Shown one piece after another: positions 8,256 through 16,456 of a stretch of 43,158 bases of DNA. The position numbers and the translations under genes are program-made. Each line of letters starts with the position of its first letter. Within the stretch, counting starts at the first letter, position 1. Where the stretch lies: the NCBI GenBank assembly GCA_035551475.1, contig DASZMX010000017.1:1-43158 (forward strand). The letters run 5' to 3'. The DNA comes from DASZMX01 sp035551475 (lineage in GTDB: Bacteria; Verrucomicrobiota; Verrucomicrobiia; Limisphaerales; Palsa-1400). A model generated the notes under the pieces. The model was not told where the DNA came from and did no database searches. It was given only the letters and a program-made list of their open reading frames with translations.

Positions 8256-9593
8256 ATGAGCAATCGATTTGTTTTGGCCGCGGGTTTGCTGGGGACGCTC
8301 GTTGTTTCCGTCGCCGCCGGGCCCGTCGAGCAACTCATGGAGGCCGCCACCCGCACCAATTTTGCTTACATGCGCCTGGCGCGTTTATGTGACACGTTCG
8401 GCCCACGGTTTAGCGGCTCCCCGAATCTGACCGCCGCGCAAGATTGGATTCTGGCTGAAATGAAACGTGATGGCCTCGAAAATGTGCATGGGGAGGACGT
8501 CTCCGTTCCCCATTGGGTGCGCGGCGTGGAATCCGCCGAGATGCTGCAGCCGCGCCCGCGCGCGCTGCCCATGCTTGGCTTGGGCGGCAGCGTCGCCACG
8601 CCGCCGGGCGGATTATCCGCCGAGGTGTTGGTCGTCACTAATTTCGCCGATCTGCGCGCTCGGCCCCAGGATGCGCGGGGCAAAATTGTGCTCTTCAATC
8701 AACCCTTCACCACCTACGCCGAAACGGTGCTCATTCGTTATCACGGCGCCACGGAAGCCGCGCAAGCCGGCGCGGTGGCCAGCCTGATTCGCTCCGTCAC
8801 GCCCTTCTCCATTCAGTCTCCGCACACCGGCATGATGGAATATTCCAATGACATTCCCAAAATTCCGCACGCCGCCATCACCGTGGAAGACGCCGAGATG
8901 ATGCAACGCATGCAGGAGCGCGGCGAAAAAATTGTCGTTCATTTGACAATGAACGCCACCAATTTGCCGGACGCCCCCTCGCGCAATCTCATTGCGGAAA
9001 TCACGGGCCGCGAACATCCCGAGGATGTCGTGATCGTCAGCGGCCATCTCGATTCGTGGGATGTCGGCCAGGGCGCGATGGATGATGGCGGCGGCGCCGT
9101 GGCCGCCTGGGAAACGGCGCGTCTCATGCACGAACTCGGCCTGCGCGCGCGCCGCACGATCCGCGTGGTGCTGTGGACGAATGAAGAAAATGGCGGCGCC
9201 GGCGCGCGCTCCTACGAACATCGCCATAAAGATCAACTGGGCCATCACGTTCTCGCCATTGAATCGGACTCCGGCCCTTTTCGCCCCACCGGCTTTTCGC
9301 TGGTCGGCAGTGAGAGCGCGCTGGCGGTGATCAAGCAATTTGCCCAGGCGCTCAAGCCCATCGGCGCCGACCACATCACGACGGGCCAAGCCGAAGCCGA
9401 CGTGGGCGAACTCGGACCGGACGGCGTGCCGACCCTCGCCCTGGAAGTCGATGGCGCCAAATATTTCTGGTACCATCACACCCAGGCCGACACGATGGAT
9501 AAATTAAATCCGCGCGAACTCAGCCAATGCGCCGCCGCCATGGCCGCGATGGCTTATCAGGCCGCCGACGCCGATTCCCCGTTGCCGCGATAA
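8256..9593 (+). CDS. Secreted M28 family metallopeptidase (carboxypeptidase Q-like)
   Basis: This is an exported zinc aminopeptidase/dipeptidase of the M28 family, closest in layout to plasma glutamate carboxypeptidase (PGCP/CPQ). A signal peptide covers residues 1-21 (hydrophobic core, A-A-G cleavage). Residues ~120-245 form a protease-associated-like insert. Metal ligands are visible as His264 and Asp266 (SGHLDSWD), the bridging Asp276/277 (AMDDGGG), the Glu310-Glu311 pair (TNEENGG), Asp338 (ESDSG) and His407/408 (FWYHHTQADT). The length of 445 residues is normal. The 3' end overlaps the convergent HAD phosphatase gene by 37 bp. It probably digests small peptides in the periplasm. Confidence 0.93.
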   Translation: MSNRFVLAAGLLGTLVVSVAAGPVEQLMEAATRTNFAYMRLARLCDTFGPRFSGSPNLTAAQDWILAEMKRDGLENVHGEDVSVPHWVRGVESAEMLQPRPRALPMLGLGGSVATPPGGLSAEVLVVTNFADLRARPQDARGKIVLFNQPFTTYAETVLIRYHGATEAAQAGAVASLIRSVTPFSIQSPHTGMMEYSNDIPKIPHAAITVEDAEMMQRMQERGEKIVVHLTMNATNLPDAPSRNLIAEITGREHPEDVVIVSGHLDSWDVGQGAMDDGGGAVAAWETARLMHELGLRARRTIRVVLWTNEENGGAGARSYEHRHKDQLGHHVLAIESDSGPFRPTGFSLVGSESALAVIKQFAQALKPIGADHITTGQAEADVGELGPDGVPTLALEVDGAKYFWYHHTQADTMDKLNPRELSQCAAAMAAMAYQAADADSPLPR

Positions 9594-10348
9594 AGGCAGC
9601 GCTCCAGCGCGTCGGCCACGCCTTCGCCGCAGCTCAACTCGCTCACATGGCCTTGCTGTTCGCGCACCGTTTGTTTGACAATCTCGATGGCGTTCTGCGG
9701 CGCCGCCAGCCAATGCGCGTGGCGCCGCGATAACATGGGCAAATCGTTCAAGTGATCTCCCGCCACGAAAATTTCCGCCGGCGACACTTGCAGCAACCGC
9801 GCCACTTCCGTCAAAGCGGTGCCTTTGTTGAAAGCCTCGTGGCTGAACCGCGCATAAATATCATTGCGCACCACGGTCAACTGCGGAACCTCCATGCAAT
9901 AGCCGTCCAGGTATTCATGAATCGCCTCCGCGTCCTCGCGTTTCTCGGCGATCAGACAGAAGGGAGAATAAAAATCTTCATACACGGTGGCCTTATAATG
10001 CTTGCGAATCCACTCCGTCAGCCGCGGCAAATCGAGCCGCACCTGCCGGAAAAGTTCCGCATGCGCCGCGTGGCAAACGCGGTTCCAGTCCTCATGCTCC
10101 ACGTACGACACATTGTTATGGCGATATATTTCCCGCTCCACCAGCACCAGGAAGTCGGGTTTGATCGCCAGGCGCGCGCGGCCCAGCGTCTCGAGCAAGC
10201 TGGAAAGATCCCGCCCCGTATTGATCACCCATTTCCCGCCGCTCGCCTGCACTTCCGCGATCATTTTTTCCAGGCGCGCGGGCACCGGCGGATTCTCGAA
10301 CTCCGCAAATAATGTTCCATCAAAATCCGTGCAAACCAACTTGATCAT
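9557..10348 (-). CDS. HAD superfamily (type IIB, Cof/SPP-like) sugar phosphatase
   Basis: A cytoplasmic phosphohydrolase of the HAD superfamily. Motif I CTDFDGTLF carries the nucleophile Asp8 and general acid Asp10. Motif II is the T of INTGRD. Lys around 200 in FNKGTAL is motif III, and AGDHLNDLPML is motif IV with the Mg-binding aspartates. The large cap between motifs II and III fits type IIB enzymes such as sucrose-phosphate phosphatase and Cof. The substrate is unknown. The start codon is ATG. The 3' end overlaps the M28 peptidase antisense by 37 bp. rsmH lies downstream on the same strand after ~45 bp of rsmH-distal sequence. Confidence 0.88.
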   Translation of the reverse strand: MIKLVCTDFDGTLFAEFENPPVPARLEKMIAEVQASGGKWVINTGRDLSSLLETLGRARLAIKPDFLVLVEREIYRHNNVSYVEHEDWNRVCHAAHAELFRQVRLDLPRLTEWIRKHYKATVYEDFYSPFCLIAEKREDAEAIHEYLDGYCMEVPQLTVVRNDIYARFSHEAFNKGTALTEVARLLQVSPAEIFVAGDHLNDLPMLSRRHAHWLAAPQNAIEIVKQTVREQQGHVSELSCGEGVADALERCLYRGNGESASAA

Positions 10349-10393
10349 CGTGCGCTCAACGTAGCCGAGGCCGCGGCGTTAAACCACCATCAT

Positions 10394-11476
10394 TCAAGCC
10401 CGGCGCGCCCACCGCATTTTCGCGGGCGTGGAGCGCGGGTTGTCGCGCCGCTCCTCCGCGCTGGCCCGCGTCACTTCCTCCGCAATTTCCGCGTAAACTC
10501 CGTCCCTCTTTCCCGCCTCAAAAGATTTTTTCACCCGCCGATCTTCCCCCGAATGAAAGGTCAGGATCGCCACTCTTCCCCCGGGTTTGAGACACGCCGG
10601 CAAATGGCGCAAAAAAGTTTCCAGCGCGGAAAATTCATCGTTCACCGCGATGCGCAAAGCCTGAAACACCCGCCGCACCGCAAGGTTCCCCTCCTCCGTC
10701 GCGCCTTGCGGATGCGCCGCGCGCACGGCCTCGGCCAACGCGGTGGTGGTGGCGTATTTGTTCCCGGCCAGTTTCCTGGCGAGCGCTTCCGCCTCTGGTT
10801 CGTCGGCGTTTTCGCGCAACAGTTCTGCCAGGTCGCCAACGCTCATTCGCTCCAGCAATGCGCCGGCCGCCAAGCCGCGTTGCGTGTTCATGCGCATGTC
10901 GAGCGGGCCTTCCTGCTTGACAGAGAAGCCGCGCGCGGGATCGTCCAACTGCATGGAAGAGACGCCCAAATCCGCCAGGATCACATCCGCGCCGCTCACA
11001 TCCGCCTGGGCCAGAACCTGCGGCAATCCCGCAAAGTTGCTGCGCCACGCCGTAAACGCGTCGGGGCCAAAACCCAGCGCGCGCAACCGCGCCTCGGTTT
11101 TTGGCAGCTCCACCGGATCCACGTCCAAGCCCAGCAACCGCCCGCCGGGCAAAATCCGCGCCAGCAATTCGCGCGCATGCCCTCCATAACCAAGCGTGCC
11201 ATCCACCGCCGTTTCGCCCGGCTGCGGGCGCAGCGCCGCCATCAACTCTTCCACCATGATGGGCCGATGCGTGCCCGCCGGCGTTTTGCCGGAAGCCAGC
11301 ACTTTGGCCACGGTTTCGCCATAACGCCCGGGGTCGTGTTCTTTATATTTGTCCTCGAAACGCCGCGGATTTTTCCCGGCATAACGCACTCGCCGGCGAT
11401 GCGGCGCTGGTGGTTCATCGCTGATCACGCCGGCATTATGCCCAACGCGGCCTTCCCGCCCCAAGATTTTCTTCAC
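10394..11476 (-). CDS. rsmH: 16S rRNA (cytosine1402-N4)-methyltransferase
   Basis: RsmH methylates N4 of C1402 in the decoding centre of 16S rRNA using S-adenosylmethionine. The core begins with THRPIMVEELMAAL. The SAM motif is VDGTLGYGGHARELL. LGLDVDP, ILADLGVSSMQLDDPARGFS, the D-M-R-M segment and AILTFHSGEDRRVK follow in family order. Compared with the ~310-residue E. coli enzyme there are ~65 extra N-terminal residues rich in R/K, a form I recall from several other phyla. The start used is GTG at 11476; a GTG at 11428 is also possible and would keep the R-R-V-R-Y-A-G segment. Unusually for this gene, there is no mraZ, ftsL or ftsI beside it, so it stands outside a dcw cluster. Confidence 0.93.
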   Translation of the reverse strand: MKKILGREGRVGHNAGVISDEPPAPHRRRVRYAGKNPRRFEDKYKEHDPGRYGETVAKVLASGKTPAGTHRPIMVEELMAALRPQPGETAVDGTLGYGGHARELLARILPGGRLLGLDVDPVELPKTEARLRALGFGPDAFTAWRSNFAGLPQVLAQADVSGADVILADLGVSSMQLDDPARGFSVKQEGPLDMRMNTQRGLAAGALLERMSVGDLAELLRENADEPEAEALARKLAGNKYATTTALAEAVRAAHPQGATEEGNLAVRRVFQALRIAVNDEFSALETFLRHLPACLKPGGRVAILTFHSGEDRRVKKSFEAGKRDGVYAEIAEEVTRASAEERRDNPRSTPAKMRWARRA

Positions 11477-11519
11477 GGTTCATTCTTCATTCTCGCCTCG
11501 GTCGCGCCTATTCTTTCCC

Positions 11520-12746
11520 ATGTCGTCGCGCCGGATCATCGTCGTCGGGGGTGGCGCCGCGGGTTTTTTTGCGGCGATCACTGGCGCGGAAGCCGCGCCC
11601 GGCGCGTCGGTCGCCATTCTCGAAAAAGGCGCGCGTTTCCTCGCCAAAGTCCGCATTTCCGGCGGCGGCCGCTGCAATGTCACCAACGGCCGCTTCGACG
11701 TCTCGGCGCTGCCCGACTATTATCCGCGCGGCGCGCGGGCCTTGCGCGGGCCTTGTCAACAATTCGCCGCCGCGGAAACCGTGGCGTGGTTTGAAGCGCG
11801 GGGCGTGCGCCTCAAGACCGAGCCGGATGGGCGGATGTTTCCCACCACAGATTCCTCAGAGACTATTATTGACTGCCTGACGCGCGCCGCCGCCGGCGCC
11901 GGCGTGCAGCTCCGCCCCAATCACGATGTCACCGCGGTCACGCAGCTGCCCGGCGGCGAATTTCAACTCACCCTGGCCCACGGCCAAACGCTGCGGTGCG
12001 ACCGGCTCCTCCTCGCCACCGGCGGCGCCCGTTCCGCGGAAGCGGCGCACCTGGCGGCCTCCCTCGGCCATGCCCTGGAGCCGCCGGCGCCGTCGCTTTT
12101 TACATTCCATGTGGCCGTGCCGTGGGTGCGGCAGCTCTCGGGCGTCACCGTTTCCGCAGTGACAGCCTCCGTTCCAGAAACCGATTTGCGCGAAACCGGC
12201 CCGATTCTCCTGACCCATTGGGGCGTGAGCGGCCCCGTCATCCTGCGCCTCTCGGCGTGGGGGGCGCGGGCGCTGCAATCTGTCAATTACACATTTCCGT
12301 TGCGCGTGCATTGGCTGCCCGGGCTGGAAGCCGGCCAGATGGAAGCGGCGCTGGCCGCACGCCGCGCGTCCGATCCCGCGCGCCTGCTGGCCAAATGCCC
12401 CATCGCGCCGCTTCCGGCGCGCCTCTGGGAGCAGCTCGTCCTCGCCGCCGGCATTGCGCCGGAATTACGCAATGCCGATCTCTCCCGCGCCGCGCGCCAT
12501 CAGCTCCTTCAGCAGCTCATGCGCACCGAATTTCCCGTCACCGGCAAAAGCCTCAACAAAGACGAGTTCGTCACCTGCGGCGGCGTGCGCCTGAAGGAAG
12601 TCAATTTTCAAACGATGGAGAGCCGGCTTTGTCCCGGGCTTTATTTTGCGGGCGAACTGCTCGACATTGACGGCATCACCGGCGGGTTCAATTTCCAGGC
12701 CGCCTGGACCACCGGGTGGCTCGCAGGCCGCGCCTTGGCATCTTAG
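11520..12746 (+). CDS. BaiN/HI0933-type NAD(P)/FAD-dependent oxidoreductase
   Basis: This is a flavoprotein of the HI0933/YhiN/BaiN family. Residues 5-35 form the FAD-binding Rossmann fold (VVGGGAAGFFAAI, acidic end of strand 2 at ILEKG). KVRISGGGRCNVTN is the family hallmark. LLLATGGA is the second FAD contact. The C-terminal ELLDIDGITGGFNFQAAWTTG closes the fold. Length 408 residues is typical. Known members include a clostridial bile-acid reductase and uncharacterised proteins, so the physiological substrate here is unknown. It is divergent from rsmH and followed after 12 bp by the TPR gene. Confidence 0.9.
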   Translation: MSSRRIIVVGGGAAGFFAAITGAEAAPGASVAILEKGARFLAKVRISGGGRCNVTNGRFDVSALPDYYPRGARALRGPCQQFAAAETVAWFEARGVRLKTEPDGRMFPTTDSSETIIDCLTRAAAGAGVQLRPNHDVTAVTQLPGGEFQLTLAHGQTLRCDRLLLATGGARSAEAAHLAASLGHALEPPAPSLFTFHVAVPWVRQLSGVTVSAVTASVPETDLRETGPILLTHWGVSGPVILRLSAWGARALQSVNYTFPLRVHWLPGLEAGQMEAALAARRASDPARLLAKCPIAPLPARLWEQLVLAAGIAPELRNADLSRAARHQLLQQLMRTEFPVTGKSLNKDEFVTCGGVRLKEVNFQTMESRLCPGLYFAGELLDIDGITGGFNFQAAWTTGWLAGRALAS

Positions 12747-12758
12747 CGCGCCTCCGGT

Positions 12759-13199
12759 ATGCTGATGGCCATGGCTGGCGCGCAGGAACAATTTGACGAA
12801 GCGATGTTTCTTTTTACATCGGGAAATTGCGACGGCGCGATCACGCTGCTGCAATCGATCCTGGCGCAGGATCCCGCGAATTTTGAAGCCCAACTCGCGC
12901 TGGGCGGCGCCTACTTTGCCAAGGGCGATTTTGCCGCGGCGATTGCCGAGGGCCACAAAGCCGAAGCCCTGCAGCCCCACGATCAGATGGTGCACACCAA
13001 TCTTTCCCGCGCGTATATGCGCAGCGGCGACAAGCCCACCGCCGAACATCACGCCGTCCAGGCCCGCATCGCCTCCTGGCGCGGGAACATGGCCCCTCCA
13101 CCGCCGCCATCCTCGCCGGACTTGGAGCTGGCCAAACCCAAACCACCGCCGCCACCGCAAAAATTTCCCGAAATGCCCTGGAAGAAAAAGAACCCATGA
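12759..13199 (+). CDS. Small TPR protein with proline-rich tail
   Basis: The first ~105 residues are helical and match about two and a half tetratricopeptide units (A-x-x-L-x-x-x-L near 25-35, A-L-G-G-A-Y-F-A-K-G-D-F-A-A-A near 45-60, H-T-N-L-S-R-A-Y-M near 82-90). The tail (about 115-146) is rich in Pro and Lys, with runs of four and five prolines. No signal peptide is visible, so it is probably cytoplasmic. The stop overlaps the ATG of the next gene (ATGA at 13196-13199), pointing to joint translation. It is likely a scaffold for protein contact; the partner is unknown. Confidence 0.75.
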   Translation: MLMAMAGAQEQFDEAMFLFTSGNCDGAITLLQSILAQDPANFEAQLALGGAYFAKGDFAAAIAEGHKAEALQPHDQMVHTNLSRAYMRSGDKPTAEHHAVQARIASWRGNMAPPPPPSSPDLELAKPKPPPPPQKFPEMPWKKKNP

Positions 13200-13471
13200 A
13201 ATCATCCTACGAACTCGCCATGGAGCGCCTCAACAAGACCGCTCCCGCCGCCAAGGTCACTGACGAACAGAAGAAGCAGCTCGCCGAGCTGGAGGCCAAA
13301 TACAAAGCGAAAATCGCCGAACGCGAAATTTTCCTCAAAGACACTCTCGCGGCCGCCGCCGCGAAAAGCGATTACGAAGCCCTCGCCCAAATTGAAAAAC
13401 AACTCATCAGCGAGCGCAAAACGCTGCAAGCCGAGTTGGAGGAAAAAAAGCAATCCATCCGCGGCTCTTAA
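13196..13471 (+). CDS. Small charged coiled-coil protein
   Basis: A 91-residue, highly charged, almost entirely helical protein. Lys/Glu-rich heptads run from ~18 to 88 (QKKQLAELEAKYKAKIAERE, then EKQLISERKTLQAELEEKK). It has no cysteine, no membrane segment and no known domain. Its start is coupled to the TPR gene by a 4-bp overlap, and the two plausibly form a complex. The beta-propeller gene ends 12 bp away on the other strand. Confidence 0.65.
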   Translation: MKSSYELAMERLNKTAPAAKVTDEQKKQLAELEAKYKAKIAEREIFLKDTLAAAAAKSDYEALAQIEKQLISERKTLQAELEEKKQSIRGS

Positions 13472-13483
13472 GCGGCGCGGAGC

Positions 13484-14470
13484 CTATTTCGCCCAGGCGA
13501 GGCCGTCCGCTCCCTTGCCCGCGTTGATCAGTTTCGTCACCTTCCAGAATTTGGTGTCAATCACCGCGATTTCGTGGGAGGCGTCGCACGACACATAGGC
13601 CAACGCGCCATCCGCCTGCAACACGACTTCCTGCGGCGCCGGCGGCACATCCAGCGTCTGCGCCACTGCCCCCTTCTTTAAGTCAATAATAGCCACCTGG
13701 TTGGCGCCCGGCAGCGCCGCGACCAGCCAACGGCCATCGGGCGTGGGCGCCGTCCCATAAGCCGTCGCCGGCAACTGAATCCAGCCGCCCACCGCGTTTT
13801 TGGCCGTGTCCACCAGCGCCATCCGCGGCGCCGTTTGGTCCGCCGTGAACACCCATTTGTCATCCGTGGAAATCGAAATCCGCTGCGTCTGTTTCGAGAT
13901 GGGAATGATCGTCACCGTTTTCCGGCCCGTCATATCGAGGACCGAAACCGTGCCCGGCCCCACATTCGCCGTGTAACCGCGCTGGCCGTCGCTGCTGATC
14001 GTCAGCATGTGCGACTCCGCCTGGCCCGTCGGAATTTTCCCGAGAATTTTGAAAGTCTTCGCATCGATTTCCGTCACGCAATTCTCCACCTCGGTGGTCA
14101 CGTAAAGCTGGTGATTCTTCGGCCCGATCACGGCGCAATGCGGGCGCACTCCTTTGCCGAAATCCACCGTCGCCACAATTTCGCGCTTCGCCAGATCCAC
14201 CACCCGCAGCAACTGCCCGTCCGTCCCCGGCTTGCCCACCCCGGAATTCCCATAAATCGGCACAAACGCCAGCGCGCCATCACTCGACGCCACGACCTCA
14301 TGCCCCGTCACCCCCTGCTCCGGAATCACCGCCACCTGCCGCCCTTTCACCGGATCAATAATCCCCAGCGTCTGCTCCCCCTTGTTGCAAACCAACAGCC
14401 ATCCGCCGGCTTGCGCCTCGACCGCCATCGCCAATGCCACGCCCGTCGCCAATAATTTGGGAAAAATCAT
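13484..14470 (-). CDS. Exported YVTN-type beta-propeller protein
   Basis: A signal peptide (residues 1-21, hydrophobic core, cleavage near A-Q-A-G) is followed by roughly seven ~42-residue blades with recurring I-D-x-x-x-x-x-V-x-x-I strands and S-x-D-G/P-D-G turns (SSDGALAFV, SSDGQRGYT, TPDGRWLVA, QADGALAYV). This is the YncE/surface-layer YVTN repeat family, usually periplasmic or extracellular, with binding roles. Length 328 is normal for one propeller. No enzymatic residues are evident. It sits immediately downstream of the FKBP gene on the same strand (12-bp gap), so co-transcription is likely. Confidence 0.85.
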   Translation of the reverse strand: MIFPKLLATGVALAMAVEAQAGGWLLVCNKGEQTLGIIDPVKGRQVAVIPEQGVTGHEVVASSDGALAFVPIYGNSGVGKPGTDGQLLRVVDLAKREIVATVDFGKGVRPHCAVIGPKNHQLYVTTEVENCVTEIDAKTFKILGKIPTGQAESHMLTISSDGQRGYTANVGPGTVSVLDMTGRKTVTIIPISKQTQRISISTDDKWVFTADQTAPRMALVDTAKNAVGGWIQLPATAYGTAPTPDGRWLVAALPGANQVAIIDLKKGAVAQTLDVPPAPQEVVLQADGALAYVSCDASHEIAVIDTKFWKVTKLINAGKGADGLAWAK

Positions 14471-14482
14471 GTCGCGAGCTTA

Positions 14483-14800
14483 CTATTTGACACTCAGCAA
14501 CTCCACCTCAAATATCAATGTGGAATTCGGCGGAATCGCGCCGGGATAGCCCGCCTTGCCGTACGCCATTTCGGGCGGAATCGTCAGCTTGGATTTTTCG
14601 CCGACCCGCATTTTGGCCACGCCTTCGTCCCAGCCCTGGATGACCTGGCCGGTTCCCAGGACGAACGTGAAGGGGTCGCCGCGATCGACTGAGCTGTCAA
14701 ACTTCGCGCCGCTCGTCAGCCAGCCTGTATAATGCACGGTCACTTTGTCGCCCGACTTCGGCGTGGCGCCGGTTCCTGCCGTCAAAATCTCGATCTTCAT
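14483..14800 (-). CDS. FKBP-type peptidyl-prolyl cis-trans isomerase
   Basis: A complete one-domain FKBP of 105 residues: VTVHYTGWLTSGAKFDSS, F-V-L-G-T-G-Q-V-I-Q-G-W-D-E-G (active-site region), MRVGEKSKLTIPPEMAYG and the final IPPNSTLIFEVELLSV. These include the aromatic and Asp residues that line the prolyl pocket (Tyr24, Phe34, Asp35, Trp57, Tyr80). The frame stays open far upstream, but homology begins at M-K-I-E, so ATG at 14800 is chosen. No signal peptide is seen, so it is probably cytoplasmic and assists protein folding. It precedes the propeller gene on the same strand. Confidence 0.93.
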   Translation of the reverse strand: MKIEILTAGTGATPKSGDKVTVHYTGWLTSGAKFDSSVDRGDPFTFVLGTGQVIQGWDEGVAKMRVGEKSKLTIPPEMAYGKAGYPGAIPPNSTLIFEVELLSVK

Positions 14801-14911
14801 ATCCTTCCACTGTGGCGCCCCGCCTTCGTGCCGTCGAGCCTGCTTCCGGCGCGCCGGGTCATTTTCCTTTTGCGCTTTGATTTTTCGTCCACTTGACGCT
14901 TTAGTTAGGGG

Positions 14912-15595
14912 ATGAAACATGCTGGGGAGGCCCGCCGCGCCGGGTTTAAAATCATTGGCTGGACGCTTATTGCCATCTGCGTCATGGCCGTCATGGGTTT
15001 TTTGGGGAAAATTTTCGCGGAAATCATGATGGGGCTTTCCCTGTTTCTTTTCTTTGTCTGGGTGCTCCTGGCAATTTTCACGCTTTATTTTTTCCGCGAC
15101 CCGGAGGCGCGCGTGCCCGCCACCCCGCGCCGCGCCGTGGCGCCAGGGCATGGCAAAGTGGATTTGATTGATCAATGCCACGTGCCCTTTCTCGGCGGGC
15201 CGTGTCATCGCATTTCCATTTTTTTGTCGGTGATTGATATTCATGTGCAAAACGCGCCGGTCGCCGGCAAAGTCACGCTGCTCACACACACCGCCGGCCA
15301 GTTTCTCAGCGCCATTAACTCCGATTGCTCCAATCACAACGAAAATGTCCTGATTGGTTTTGATTCCACGGAGGTTCCCAACGAACGCATCGCCCTCCGC
15401 CTCATCGCCGGCCTGATCGCCCGGCGCATTGTCCCCTTCGTCAAACTCGACGACGTCGTCGCCCGCGGCGAACGCATCAGCCTCATTCAATTCGGCTCGC
15501 GCTGCGATCTTTACCTTCCTCTTGACTACCAAATCATGGTCAAGCTCGGCGACCATGTGGTGGGCGGAGAAACCATCATGGCGGCCAAACCTTGA
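14912..15595 (+). CDS. psd: Phosphatidylserine decarboxylase proenzyme
   Basis: Psd makes phosphatidylethanolamine from phosphatidylserine at the inner membrane. This 227-residue form is the short type. Two hydrophobic segments cover residues ~15-62. VAPGHGKV and FLSVIDIHVQNAPVAGKV (with the Asp-His region used in catalysis and processing) follow, then NEN and the self-cleavage site F-G-S at 194-196, where Ser196 would become the pyruvoyl group. The gene ends 2 bp before the pssA ATG, so the two consecutive steps of the pathway are coupled. The upstream gap from the FKBP start is 111 bp and divergent; I see no strong promoter consensus in it. Confidence 0.94.
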   Translation: MKHAGEARRAGFKIIGWTLIAICVMAVMGFLGKIFAEIMMGLSLFLFFVWVLLAIFTLYFFRDPEARVPATPRRAVAPGHGKVDLIDQCHVPFLGGPCHRISIFLSVIDIHVQNAPVAGKVTLLTHTAGQFLSAINSDCSNHNENVLIGFDSTEVPNERIALRLIAGLIARRIVPFVKLDDVVARGERISLIQFGSRCDLYLPLDYQIMVKLGDHVVGGETIMAAKP

Positions 15596-15597
15596 TT

Positions 15598-16455
15598 ATG
15601 GAAACCGTCGGCGACAAACCGCAGCCCCAGCTGAAAATCTATTTTCTGCCGAACCTGATGACGGCCGGCAACCTGTTCTGCGGCTTCGTGGCGCTCACGA
15701 AGATCGTCGAGGCGCGCGGGCGCCCGGGCGATCCCATCAATTACGTTTACATCAAGATCGCCCTTGGCTTCATCCTGCTGGCCTGCATTTTTGACCTGCT
15801 CGACGGGCGACTCGCCCGCATGGGAGGGGTGGAAAGCGCTTTTGGCCGGGAATTCGATTCGCTGGCGGATCTGATTTCCTTCGGCGCCGCCCCGGCCTTC
15901 CTCGTGCATCGGGTCGTGCTCCACGATGTTTTTATCGATCATCCCGAAATCGGCTGGTTCATCTCCTCTATTTATTTGATATGCGGCGCGCTGCGTCTGG
16001 CCCGCTTCAATTGTCTCGCGGCGATGGCGGGCGGGGGCGGCGGCAAGGAGTTTCTCGGATTTCCCATTCCCGCCGCCGCCGGCTTGGTTGCTTCTGTGAC
16101 GTTGTTTCTGATGTGGGGCGCCAAAAATGAGGCGGATTTCACGAACGGCCCGTGGCGCCTCATTCTGCCCGGCCTGATGATTTTCCTCTCCTTGATGATG
16201 GTGAGCGAAGTCAAATACCCGTCATTCAAGACCCTCGATCTCAAGGCGCGGCGCACCTTCCCCAAAATGGTGGTGACAGTGATTTTCATCGGCTTCCTGT
16301 TGGTGCTGCGCGGCTACATTCTGCCGGTCATTCTGCCGATTATTTTCACGATTTACCTCTGTTACGGGTTTATTCGTCCGCGCATCTCGCACAAGGTCCG
16401 CCACGAAATCGAAGAAGAGGATGACGACGATGACAGCCCCACTTTGACGCCCTGA
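15598..16455 (+). CDS. pssA: CDP-diacylglycerol-serine O-phosphatidyltransferase
   Basis: PssA condenses CDP-diacylglycerol with serine to give phosphatidylserine, the substrate of the upstream Psd. The CDP-alcohol phosphotransferase motif is perfect: Asp66, Asp69-Gly70, Ala73-Arg74, Gly83, Asp87 and Asp91. About six to eight hydrophobic helices are spread over residues 20-270, and the C-terminal tail is strongly acidic (E-E-E-D-D-D-D-D). The ATG at 15598 is preferred to a TTG at 15592 that overlaps the psd stop. lysE-like 16457 follows directly. This is the membrane-bound type II enzyme rather than the E. coli type I. Confidence 0.95.
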   Translation: METVGDKPQPQLKIYFLPNLMTAGNLFCGFVALTKIVEARGRPGDPINYVYIKIALGFILLACIFDLLDGRLARMGGVESAFGREFDSLADLISFGAAPAFLVHRVVLHDVFIDHPEIGWFISSIYLICGALRLARFNCLAAMAGGGGGKEFLGFPIPAAAGLVASVTLFLMWGAKNEADFTNGPWRLILPGLMIFLSLMMVSEVKYPSFKTLDLKARRTFPKMVVTVIFIGFLLVLRGYILPVILPIIFTIYLCYGFIRPRISHKVRHEIEEEDDDDDSPTLTP

Positions 16456-16456
16456 C

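Noticed and set aside
10553..11794. 413-codon plus-strand frame across rsmH and the start of the flavoprotein gene
   Set aside because: It runs antisense through rsmH, which has full family motifs; the translation is Arg/His/Gln-rich without domains.
14801..15556. N-terminal 252-codon extension of the FKBP frame
   Set aside because: It is antisense to psd, and FKBP homology begins exactly at the ATG at 14800.
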